A stretch of DNA of 64,000 bases from Methylocystis sp. KS32 (GTDB taxonomy: Bacteria > Pseudomonadota > Alphaproteobacteria > Rhizobiales > Beijerinckiaceae). The first letter of the stretch is position 1, and the number at the start of each line of letters is the position of its first letter. Positions 8,688 through 18,828 of this stretch are shown here, one piece after another. The notes beneath the pieces were generated by a model that saw only the letters and a list, made by a program, of their open reading frames with translations, made no database searches and was not told the origin of the DNA. Made by a program: the position numbers and the translations under genes. The DNA lies in the NCBI GenBank assembly GCA_002862095.1, contig PHSQ01000002.1, positions 496,001 to 560,000 of the forward strand, in the 5' to 3' direction.

Positions 8688-9469
8688 TCGCGGCTCCGCT
8701 TTCCCGCCATATCGAACAGGCCAAAGAACAGCAGCCCGGCGACAAACCCGCCGATATGCGCTTCCCACGCAATGACGCCGACGCCGCCCGACGCTTGAGG
8801 GACAAGCCCGAACAGGAGATTGGCCCCTAGCCAGGTCAGAACGAATAAAGTGGCGCGCTGGTTGGAAAACACGCGCCCCAGGGAAAGAGACTGGCGCGGC
8901 CTTCGGTCGCGGGGTCTGGCGTCGTATTCCGGCTCGCCTAGAACTTCGCCGCTTGAAAAAGCGAAACGAACGATCCCGCCCATCGCGCCCGAAATGGCGG
9001 CCGAGGCGCCAATGACCGGGACGAGATCGAAGGGGTGCGCGGCAAGATGGACGAGCGCGCCCGCTATCGCGGTGACGGCAAAAAAAGCGAGGAAGCGCAG
9101 GGAGCCCAGCCGTCTGGCGACGGGCGCGCCAAAAGCCGTGAGAGTCAGGCAGTTGACGCCGAGATGAGTCCAGTTGGCATGAAGAAAGGCGTAGCTGAGC
9201 GGCGTCCACCAGGCGTTCTGCGTCGTATTCAGGAAGGAAGCCAGATCGTCGCCGTCGAGTTCAAGCGCGGTGAGCGCGTTAAGCACACTATTGGGAGCGA
9301 AAAGAAAACTGACGCGGGCGGGGATGAAGGAGCCATATATCATCAACGGCGCGCCGATCGATCGCGGGAAAAGGTCCGACGCAACCTGGATGGCGACCAG
9401 AATAATGACGAGGGCGCTGACGACGCCCGGTAGATTAACAATCCTCTCCCGGTTCACGCCGTCTCCCAA
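8684..9469 (-). CDS. Rhomboid-family intramembrane serine protease
   Basis: A 261-aa polytopic membrane protein. The catalytic Ser sits in VIGASAAISGAMGG (GxSx motif) and the partner His in AWEAHIGGFVAGLL, the last membrane segment. The HANWTHLGVNC motif marks the conserved membrane loop region. A loop of about 35 polar residues (EPEYDARPRDRRPRQ region) interrupts the helices on the cytoplasmic side. It is convergent with the patatin gene. Substrates unknown. Confidence 0.93.
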   Translation of the reverse strand: MGDGVNRERIVNLPGVVSALVIILVAIQVASDLFPRSIGAPLMIYGSFIPARVSFLFAPNSVLNALTALELDGDDLASFLNTTQNAWWTPLSYAFLHANWTHLGVNCLTLTAFGAPVARRLGSLRFLAFFAVTAIAGALVHLAAHPFDLVPVIGASAAISGAMGGIVRFAFSSGEVLGEPEYDARPRDRRPRQSLSLGRVFSNQRATLFVLTWLGANLLFGLVPQASGGVGVIAWEAHIGGFVAGLLFFGLFDMAGKRSRD

Positions 9470-9943
9470 TCACATCTTTAACGGATCGACCCACCGATCG
9501 TGGGGTCCCTGATCCAATTTAGCACAAGAGGCCTGATTTTCCGCACCCTCCCGGGACGCACCCGCTTTCCCTTCCGGTCTCGCGAGCGCGTTCCATGCTG
9601 TGGTTTGGTTCTCCGCCAAAAGAGCGTCTGCGCTGGAGCGGACGCATCCTTTCTCTTCAGGCGTGTGGTCAAGCCTCCGGGCTTTGTTGAGAGGACGGCT
9701 TTTTACTGAACATTTTTAGCGCGTTCCTCGAGAAACCCCGGCCATCGGAGCATTGCACCGAAGCTCTCGGGAACAATCTCAGAATGTCACGCCATCGCTT
9801 CCGGCGCAATCAAACGCTTTCAAAACGGTTAACCGGGGGGGGGGGCTGGCACATGGGCTGCAATTAACCTGGCAGAGCGCGGGGACACCTCCCTTCGCGT
9901 GCCGAAGCGGCGCACAACCGCTTCAAAAAGCGCAGCAGGGCCC
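9470..9943. other. Intergenic region with an 11-base G run
   Basis: No gene is supported in these 474 bases. Positions 9835-9845 are eleven consecutive G residues, directly after AACC and about 100 bases upstream of the PAS-protein start, so the run probably lies in its promoter or 5' leader. Such runs can change length by slippage. Confidence 0.55.
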
Positions 9944-10570
9944 ATGATGAGACACCCGGTCAGCAAGGATCTATTCGCCTATTGGAACGGTTTGCGCGGC
10001 GCGCGCGCCGCCCCGGACCGAAGCGATATAGACCCAGCCGCGATCAGACACGTCCTCGCCGACAGCTTTATCATTGAGGTCGACTCCGCGTGCCTCTTTC
10101 CGATCAGGCTTTGCGGAACGCGCGTCAACGCCCTGCGGATGTCGGAACAGAAAGGCGAGTCCTTTCTTGGCTTATGGACACCGGAAGATCGCCGAAGCGT
10201 AGCGGCGGCCCTGCTGACAGTGGTCGACGGAGCGACGCCCATCGTCGCGGGGGCGAGGTCACGCTCTCCGCTTGACGCGCCAAGGCAAGACATGACTTTC
10301 GAACTGCTGTTGCTCCCGCTCCGGCACTTCGGCAAAACCCATTCTCGACTCCTCGGCTCGCTTGCTCCATGCGAACAGAAAGACTGGTTCGGGAAAGTCA
10401 CGACGCCCGGCCTCGACCTCGTTTCGATGCGCGTAATCAGGCCCAACGAAACGCCGGCGCCGGGCTTAAAGCGCGCTCCGGCCTTGTCCAGTTCAAACCC
10501 GAGGAGCATCGCACCCAGGCTTGTGGTGTATCAGGGAGGAAAGTCTCAGTTTCACAGCGGCCTTTCGTAG
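9944..10570 (+). CDS. Single-domain PAS protein (PAS_5-like), copy 1
   Basis: About 208 aa; the ATG codons at 9944/9947 are preferred to a start at 9899 because homology with the second copy (50859-51497) begins here. Shared blocks include SDIDPAAIR, LADSFIIEVD, CGTRVNAL, a TH-SRLLGSLAP stretch and a conserved C-terminal tail LVVYQGGKSQ. The pattern fits the PAS_5 family of small alphaproteobacterial signalling proteins with no attached output domain. A PilZ gene follows 68 bp downstream on the same strand, suggesting a link to c-di-GMP signalling. Ligand unknown. Confidence 0.75.
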   Translation: MMRHPVSKDLFAYWNGLRGARAAPDRSDIDPAAIRHVLADSFIIEVDSACLFPIRLCGTRVNALRMSEQKGESFLGLWTPEDRRSVAAALLTVVDGATPIVAGARSRSPLDAPRQDMTFELLLLPLRHFGKTHSRLLGSLAPCEQKDWFGKVTTPGLDLVSMRVIRPNETPAPGLKRAPALSSSNPRSIAPRLVVYQGGKSQFHSGLS

Positions 10571-10638
10571 TTAGCGTAATCCGTTGTTAAGCCGATACTT
10601 CTAAATTGACGGCCAGACGAGATTTTCCCAAATCTTTG

Positions 10639-11253
10639 ATGGCGATCATGACACTCCAGTTGCAAAACCATTTTGATGACGCCGAGAATCGTAGATTTCA
10701 GCGTGTCCCCGTCACTCTTTTTGGAAGATACATGCTTGAATCAAAGAGCGAATTTCCATGTCAAACGGTGGAAATGTCGCCCGGAGACATGTTGCTTTTC
10801 GCTCCCGTGAAGGCTCATATCGGCGAGAAGGTCATCGTTTACCTGGATGAACTCGGTCGCTTCGCCGGCGTGGCGACCCGCCAGGAAACGACCGGCTTCG
10901 CGATCTCAATGAATCTGCCGGCGCTCAAGCGCGACAAACTCGCCGACCAACTGACCTGGTTCGCCAACCGCCACGATGTCGGCCTGCCCGAGGATCGCCG
11001 TCATGAGCGTATCGTGCCCTTGATGCGCCGAGCAAATCTAAGACTGCCCGAGGGGCGCGAGCAGATCGTCAAAATTGTCGATATTTCCGTCTCCGGCGTC
11101 GGCATCGAAACGGAATCCTTGCCGCCCATTGGAACCAATGTGGTGATCGGATCGACGCCCGCGACCGTCGTCCGCCATTTCCGGGGGGGGTTCGCGGGAG
11201 AATTCGCCAAGCCATTCGCGCCAGGTCAGATCGACGAAGCCACCCGTCTTTAA
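10639..11253 (+). CDS. PilZ-domain protein with two PilZ-like repeats
   Basis: About 204 aa, a predicted c-di-GMP receptor. Two PilZ-like halves are visible: RRFQRVPVTLFGRYML near the N-terminus and RRHERIVPLMRRANLRL in the middle, each with an RxxxR-type start; the second is followed by VDISVSGVGIE, matching the D/N-x-S-x-x-G element. The first half lacks a clear second element (it reads VEMSPGDM), so only the second may bind ligand. Start at 10639 or 10648; the longer frame uses TTG at 10606. An eight-G run near 11182-11189 lies inside the coding region. Convergent 4-bp overlap with the next gene. Confidence 0.82.
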   Translation: MAIMTLQLQNHFDDAENRRFQRVPVTLFGRYMLESKSEFPCQTVEMSPGDMLLFAPVKAHIGEKVIVYLDELGRFAGVATRQETTGFAISMNLPALKRDKLADQLTWFANRHDVGLPEDRRHERIVPLMRRANLRLPEGREQIVKIVDISVSGVGIETESLPPIGTNVVIGSTPATVVRHFRGGFAGEFAKPFAPGQIDEATRL

Positions 11254-12434
11254 TTTTTGGCCACGATAACGCTCGCGACCACCGGCATTCGCGTCTTCAG
11301 CAATCTCGCGTCGAAGAATCCGGCCGCAAGCAAGAGTTCCCGGATTTCTGCAAAAGTCCTCGGCTCGCCCCGCCCCATCGCCAAGGTGTAAAATCCATAA
11401 TAGGCGTCGAGCGGCTCCACTGCTTTTTGCCCGGAAATCGCCTCGATCACCAGCAGCGTTCCGCCAGCGGGCAGCGCGCGTCGGACCTTGCGCAGCAAGG
11501 TCAGGGCGCTCGCGTCGTCGTGGTCGTGAACAATGCGCACCAGGGAAATCACGTCGGCGCCAAGTGGCAAGGCGTCCCTCAAGAAATCTCCCCCGAAAAT
11601 CTGGGCTCGCGACAACATGCCCGCCTCGTTCAGCCGCGCTTTCGCGCGTTCCGCGACGGCCGGAAGATCGAACAGCGCGAGTTCAAGATCAGGCGCCCGC
11701 GCCGCCGCCCGCGCCAAAAACACGCCTTCGCCGCCGCCGACGTCCATGAGCCGGCTATGCCGATGGATAGGATAGACCGCAAGCGCCTCCTCCGCCACCA
11801 TGGGCTGAGACGCCGCCATTAACGCGCTGTAGGCGGCGACCGCTTCGCCGCCGAGGGCGCCGGGACGATCCGCCGTGGAATAGGGCCAGTAATCCGCGAG
11901 GCTCGCCTTTCGCGCGCCGCGCAGCAACGCCACGGGATCGGAAAGGTCCGCGTAAAGCATCGGCTGATGCTCGATCAAGGCCAAGGCCGGGGCGTTGCCG
12001 ATCAAGGCGGCGCCGAGCTGCCCGAGGCCATAACGATCAGTTCCCCGGCGCTCCGCGAGGCCCAAGGAAGCCGCCGCGTCGAGGAGTCGCCGGACCGAAT
12101 CCAGCGGCAAATCGAGCCTCGGGGCGAGATGTTCGCTCGTCAGCGGCCCGTCCTTGAGTATTTCGAACAGCCGCAGGCGCACACATGCCAATAGCACCTG
12201 CGAATATACGAAACCGGCGCAAAGATCGAGCATGGCGCGCCCCCGCCGCCGCGCGATCGCGCGCGTGAGGGGATTGCGGAGGCTCCATTGCTGAAAGCGC
12301 GGGTCGGCGATGAGCCTATCGCGCCGGGTCCGCAACCAATCATTTAACCGCAACGCCGCCGCCTTGATCTCCAACGCTCCGCCCTTTTCTTGGAATCTTG
12401 GAAATCGCGCCGCGCCTGCGACGATTCCCCTCAT
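11250..12434 (-). CDS. CrtF-like O-methyltransferase
   Basis: A 394-aa SAM-dependent class II O-methyltransferase. An N-terminal winged-helix dimerisation domain (LDLCAGFVYSQVLLACVRL, then LDSVRRLLDAAASLGL) precedes the SAM-binding core with LMDVGGGEGVFL and a catalytic region VRIVHDHDDASA. Length and the N-terminal half strongly resemble demethylspheroidene (1-hydroxycarotenoid) O-methyltransferase CrtF of purple bacteria. No other carotenoid or photosynthesis genes are in the window, so the substrate could also be another hydroxylated lipid or phenol. Convergent with the PilZ gene. Confidence 0.82.
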   Translation of the reverse strand: MRGIVAGAARFPRFQEKGGALEIKAAALRLNDWLRTRRDRLIADPRFQQWSLRNPLTRAIARRRGRAMLDLCAGFVYSQVLLACVRLRLFEILKDGPLTSEHLAPRLDLPLDSVRRLLDAAASLGLAERRGTDRYGLGQLGAALIGNAPALALIEHQPMLYADLSDPVALLRGARKASLADYWPYSTADRPGALGGEAVAAYSALMAASQPMVAEEALAVYPIHRHSRLMDVGGGEGVFLARAAARAPDLELALFDLPAVAERAKARLNEAGMLSRAQIFGGDFLRDALPLGADVISLVRIVHDHDDASALTLLRKVRRALPAGGTLLVIEAISGQKAVEPLDAYYGFYTLAMGRGEPRTFAEIRELLLAAGFFDARLLKTRMPVVASVIVAKN

Positions 12435-12556
12435 CCCGCAATGCTTAGCGAATTCCGCAAAAGTTGATAGGCTTTCGCAATCGGAATTCGCTCCAGCATT
12501 TTGATCTCGCGCGAATTCTTATGCCTCGGACGATTCCATCCGAGGCATAAGCGCGA
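12433..12556. repeat. Variant palindromic repeat related to family A
   Basis: Contains the blocks ATCGGAATTCGCTCCAGC and GCGAATTCTTAT that also occur in the element at 55755-55854, and a perfect 12-bp hairpin (TTATGCCTCGGA / TCCGAGGCATAA, 12519-12550). It fills the gap between the divergent methyltransferase and cytochrome genes. Confidence 0.55.
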
Positions 12557-12668
12557 CAGCCGCTTGCTTCTTGAAATGTAAAGTCCGGAAAGCCGAAAAC
12601 CCAACAGACGCTCGCCCCGCGCTCCACATGCGAAAAGCCGCGAAGGCCGCGAGCGGAAAGAAACGAGC

Positions 12669-13187
12669 ATGAAAGCAACCACGATAATCGCCTCCGCCGG
12701 CATTCTGGTTCTCGGAGCCGTAGGCGTCGCCGCGCAACAGCAGGACCATATGTCCATGGCCCCAGACACGCGTCGACCGCTCGATTTTCCCGATCACATG
12801 CGCCGGCACTTGCTCATGAACATGAGGTCTCACTTCGAGGCGCTGGGGGATATCGTCTCCGCGCTCGGCGCAGGAGACGGCCCGAAGGCGGGCCAAATCG
12901 CCAAAGAGCGCCTTGGCCTGGAGTCGCCAGCGGCGGCCGCTTGCCAGAAGCCGGGCGCCAAGGCGGATAGCGAGTCCAGCCATATGAGCCACATGGCCGC
13001 CATGATGGGCGAATTCATGCCAGAACAAATGCGGGCAATGGGCTTCGCGATGCACGAGGCCGCCAGCGACTTCGCGGTGGAAGCCGCGAAAATGCCTCCC
13101 GGCGGCGACCCAAAACCGGCGCTGATCGCTTTGGCGAAAGTGACGCAAAACTGCGCCGCCTGTCACGCCGCCTACAGGTTGAAATAA
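12669..13187 (+). CDS. Exported cytochrome with C-terminal haem site and Met/His-rich middle
   Basis: A 172-aa predicted periplasmic protein. The signal peptide covers about residues 1-22. The single haem motif CAACH lies at the extreme C-terminus (about residues 163-167), as in cytochrome c-prime and cytochrome c-556 type four-helix proteins, and a helical body precedes it. Unusual is the high Met and His content: DHMSMAPD after the signal peptide and HMSHMAAMMGEFMPEQM in the middle, which resemble copper-binding segments. It stands alone on its strand. The cytochrome assignment is secure from the haem motif; any copper role is inference. Confidence 0.78.
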   Translation: MKATTIIASAGILVLGAVGVAAQQQDHMSMAPDTRRPLDFPDHMRRHLLMNMRSHFEALGDIVSALGAGDGPKAGQIAKERLGLESPAAAACQKPGAKADSESSHMSHMAAMMGEFMPEQMRAMGFAMHEAASDFAVEAAKMPPGGDPKPALIALAKVTQNCAACHAAYRLK

Positions 13188-13648
13188 ACGCGATCCGCGG
13201 GCCGAGACGCAGGGCGCCGCGCCACACGCACGCGAAGATCGCCGCCGTTGCGGTTCTTCGTTGTATGTCGCGACCCGATCGAATTGATCATGTTTCGCGG
13301 CGTCGTCCGCCATCGTGTCCAGCGTTGCGGCGGCGCCGTTTGTTCGTTTTGGATTTATCGAGACAGGACAAGTCGATTCGCTATCGATGTCCGCGAGCAT
13401 GAACGGTTATCCCGCGAATGCGTGGCGAAGACTCTCTCGATCTAGCGCCGCATCCTTGGCCGCATCGCCGAGCGCTCCGGAGTCGGCCTCGACCGGCGGC
13501 GCACCCTCCAATTCGAGGATAAAGACCGCGCCATTGAAGTCGGGGATCAAAAACCGATGTTCGCCTTCCCTCAAGGACAAGGCCGGGGCGGCGTGCTAAC
13601 CAGCGCGGGGCAAGAACGACCGTTACGAACCGCCGCAAGGAACGCGCC
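13188..13648. other. Intergenic region with a possible gene fragment
   Basis: No complete gene is supported. On the minus strand, about 13440-13590, a 60-residue frame without ATG reads GEHRFLIPDFNGAVFILELE in its middle, which has normal protein composition, and it may be the remains of a larger gene. No family is recognised. Confidence 0.35.
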
Positions 13649-15448
13649 ATGCCCGAACTCCCGCCCAACGCGCGAGCGCTGCTCAAATCCGTATTCGGCT
13701 ATGACGATTTTCGGCCCGGCCAAGCCGAGATCGTCGGCGCGGTGTTGAATGGCGGCCCCGTGCTGGCGGTAATGCCGACTGGCAGCGGGAAATCCATGTG
13801 CTACCAATTGCCGGCCCTCCTTGGCGGGGGACTAACCATCGTCGTCTCGCCGTTGATAGCCCTGATGCGGGATCAAGTGCAGCAGATGCAGGCTCTGGGA
13901 GTCGCGGCCGCGACGCTCAATTCGCAAAACGACGCCGGCGAGAATGCGCTGACGCGGCGCGCCTTGCGCGGCGGAGAACTTCGGCTGCTGTTCGTTTCGC
14001 CCGAGCGGCTGATGATGGACGGCTGCATCGACGAACTGCGCGGCGCCACGCTCTCGCGTCTCGCTATCGACGAGGCGCATTGCGTCTCCGAATGGGGTCA
14101 TGATTTTCGACCCGAATATCGCGAACTCGGTCGCGCCGCGCGAATGCTGGGCGGCGTGCAAGTGATCGCCTTTACCGCCACCGCCGACAAGGCGACGCGC
14201 GCGGACATCGCCCGGCGATTATTCGACAAAGAGCCGCAAATCTTCCTGCACAGTTTCGATCGGCCCAATATCGAATTGAATTTCGCGGTTAAAGAACAGC
14301 CTCGCCAACAATTGTCGCGGTTTCTTGCGCGACATAGGGGCGAGAGCGGCATCGTCTATTGCGGTTCGCGCAAGCAGACCGACCAGCTTGCGGAATTCCT
14401 CTCCTCCGAAGGCCATGACGCCATCGCCTATCACGCCGGTCTCGATCATGCCGCGCGCGGACGCAATCAGGACCGCTTCCTGCGCGAAGACGGCGTCGTG
14501 GCCGTGGCGACCATCGCCTTTGGCATGGGCGTCAACAAGCCGGATGTGCGTTTCGTCGCCCACGCGGACATGCCCTCTTCCGTCGAGGCTTATTATCAGG
14601 AGATCGGACGCGCTGGCCGCGACGGTTTGCCCGCCGATACGCTGACGCTCTATAGTCTCGAGGACATGGCGTTCCGTCGCCGCCAGATCGACCAGAAGGA
14701 ACAGCCGGAAGAACGCCGCCGCGTCGATCATGCGCGCCTTACGGCGTTGACCATGCTTTGCGAGTCGCCGCGCTGCAGGCGCCAGACGCTGCTGGCCTAT
14801 TTTGACGAAGACAGTCCGCAATGCGGACGCTGCGATTATTGCCTCGGAAAGATCGCCGTTCGCGACGGCGCGATCGAGGCGCAAAAGGTCCTGTCCGCGG
14901 CGATGCGCACCGGCCAGCGTTTTGGCGCAGGCTATCTCGCCGACATCCTCACCGGCGAGGCCAGCGCGGCGGTGTTGCGCAACGGCCATGACTCGATCAA
15001 AACCTTCGGCGCTGGCAAGGAACATTCGAAAGCGGCGTGGGCCTCCATCATTCGCCAGCTTGTCGCGGCCGGCGCGCTGCTCGTCACGGAACATGGTGGT
15101 TTTGCGCTGTCTCGAACGGGCGAGGAAATTTTATTCGGCCGTGAAACCATCGCGCTGCGCAACGATCCGGCGAGGCCGCGCGAGCGCAAGCCCGCCCGCC
15201 GCCCCTTCCCCGCTGGCGAAGAAGCCGCGGATGGCGTGCTGACGGCGCTCAAGCGAAAGCGGCTCGATCTTGCGCGCGAGCAAAATGTTCCCGCCTTCAT
15301 GATCTTCGCAGACCGAACACTGATCGACATGACCGAGAAACGCCCCGCCACGCTGGACGATATGCGCCGCGTCCATGGAGTCGGCGAACGCAAGCTCGCG
15401 CTCTATGGCGAAGCGTTTTTGGAAGCGCTTGAACAGGCGCTGGGGTAA
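13649..15448 (+). CDS. recQ: ATP-dependent DNA helicase RecQ
   Basis: A 599-aa superfamily 2 3'-5' DNA helicase acting in recombination repair. Motifs in order: FRPGQAEIV (motif 0), MPTGSGKSMCYQLPA (Walker A), DEAHCVSEWGHDFRPEY (DEAH plus aromatic loop), ITFTATADKAT-like motif III, and QEIGRAGRDG (motif VI). A zinc-binding region follows (CESPRCRRQ to CGRCDYC), then a winged helix and a C-terminal HRDC domain (DMTEKRPATLDDMRRV). All hallmarks of full-length RecQ are present. gyrB follows on the same strand after 249 bp. Confidence 0.96.
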   Translation: MPELPPNARALLKSVFGYDDFRPGQAEIVGAVLNGGPVLAVMPTGSGKSMCYQLPALLGGGLTIVVSPLIALMRDQVQQMQALGVAAATLNSQNDAGENALTRRALRGGELRLLFVSPERLMMDGCIDELRGATLSRLAIDEAHCVSEWGHDFRPEYRELGRAARMLGGVQVIAFTATADKATRADIARRLFDKEPQIFLHSFDRPNIELNFAVKEQPRQQLSRFLARHRGESGIVYCGSRKQTDQLAEFLSSEGHDAIAYHAGLDHAARGRNQDRFLREDGVVAVATIAFGMGVNKPDVRFVAHADMPSSVEAYYQEIGRAGRDGLPADTLTLYSLEDMAFRRRQIDQKEQPEERRRVDHARLTALTMLCESPRCRRQTLLAYFDEDSPQCGRCDYCLGKIAVRDGAIEAQKVLSAAMRTGQRFGAGYLADILTGEASAAVLRNGHDSIKTFGAGKEHSKAAWASIIRQLVAAGALLVTEHGGFALSRTGEEILFGRETIALRNDPARPRERKPARRPFPAGEEAADGVLTALKRKRLDLAREQNVPAFMIFADRTLIDMTEKRPATLDDMRRVHGVGERKLALYGEAFLEALEQALG

Positions 15449-15607
15449 GTTTCCGGCTCGTCTTCGCTTTGCGGCTCAAACTCGAAGCCGTCGCGCCACG
15501 CCGCGCTTTTCCGCCGCGCTTGGCAATATTCTGGATTTTTCAACGGAATCGATGAACCGCCGGGCTGATCGGAGCGCCATAAATCGTGCAATCCGGGCGC
15601 TTTCTAG

Positions 15608-18142
<2,535 letters not shown>

Positions 18143-18190
18143 GCAGCGGTAGCGACTTTATATAACTCCACGCCGATAGAGCCACACCCC

Positions 18191-18391
18191 ATGCCCAGGC
18201 TTCTCATCCTCGTCGGAATCGTCCTCGTCGTCATCGGCCTCTTGTGGCTCGTCGGCGAGAGGTTTGGGCTTGGCCATCTGCCCGGCGACATTGTGTACGA
18301 GCGCGGCAATGTAAGGATTTACATCCCCATCGCCACGTCCTTGCTCGTCAGCGTCGCCCTGAGCGTCCTGTTCTGGCTTTTCAATCGGTAA
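18191..18391 (+). CDS. DUF2905 small membrane protein
   Basis: A 66-aa protein with two membrane helices: residues about 4-22 (LLILVGIVLVVIGLLWLVG) and 46-64. The central GLGHLPGDIVYERGNVRIYIP motif is characteristic of the DUF2905 family. It lies 48 bp after gyrB on the same strand and may be cotranscribed. Function unknown. Confidence 0.88.
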   Translation: MPRLLILVGIVLVVIGLLWLVGERFGLGHLPGDIVYERGNVRIYIPIATSLLVSVALSVLFWLFNR

Positions 18392-18460
18392 GCGCTGCGC
18401 GGAGCCAACAGGTTGCCGCGGCCATGACGCCAAAGCCCCCAAATATTAGCGCACCCACAA

Positions 18461-18700
18461 TTACGCCCCGGGTTCGGCGTTGACCGACCACGCCAACACG
18501 GTGATCGGCGTCGCGCTGCAAAGAGCGCCCGCCGCGAGACAGGTCGAAAAGCTCAGACAACCAAAACGAGAAATGAGCATGAGTAACGGATAAAAGACTG
18601 CCCGGCCGATCAGGGATCCTATGAGCGCGCCAAAATACAGAACTCCGAGAAAGACGATGAGAACTCCGCCTTTGTCGAAAAGCAGCCCCAGAGCAGAGCT
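18461..18700 (-). CDS. Possible small membrane protein without a clear start
   Basis: A minus-strand frame of about 79 residues that is strongly hydrophobic, e.g. GGVLIVFLGVLYFGALIGSL and PLLMLISRFGCLSFSTCLA, unlike typical shadow frames. It has no ATG, GTG or TTG at its apparent beginning, and the frame runs on upstream into the antisense of other DNA. It could be a real two-helix membrane protein with an unusual start or a truncated remnant. The rest of 18392-18828 shows nothing else. Confidence 0.35.
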   Translation of the reverse strand, partial: SSALGLLFDKGGVLIVFLGVLYFGALIGSLIGRAVFYPLLMLISRFGCLSFSTCLAAGALCSATPITVLAWSVNAEPGA

Positions 18701-18828
18701 AGGGTTGCCGCCGCCGGGCTCGGAACCAGCGGCGCAATCAGCGGCGCGCGATAGAATTACGCAGTGAAGAGATTTGGGCGCATCGCCCTGAACACATCGG
18801 GCTTCTCTCCCCTGCCCCGCCGCGGCTC

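Noticed and set aside
7707..9209. A 500-residue minus-strand frame across the patatin and rhomboid region
   Set aside because: It is antisense to the patatin gene and lies in another frame of the rhomboid gene; no domain is recognisable in it.
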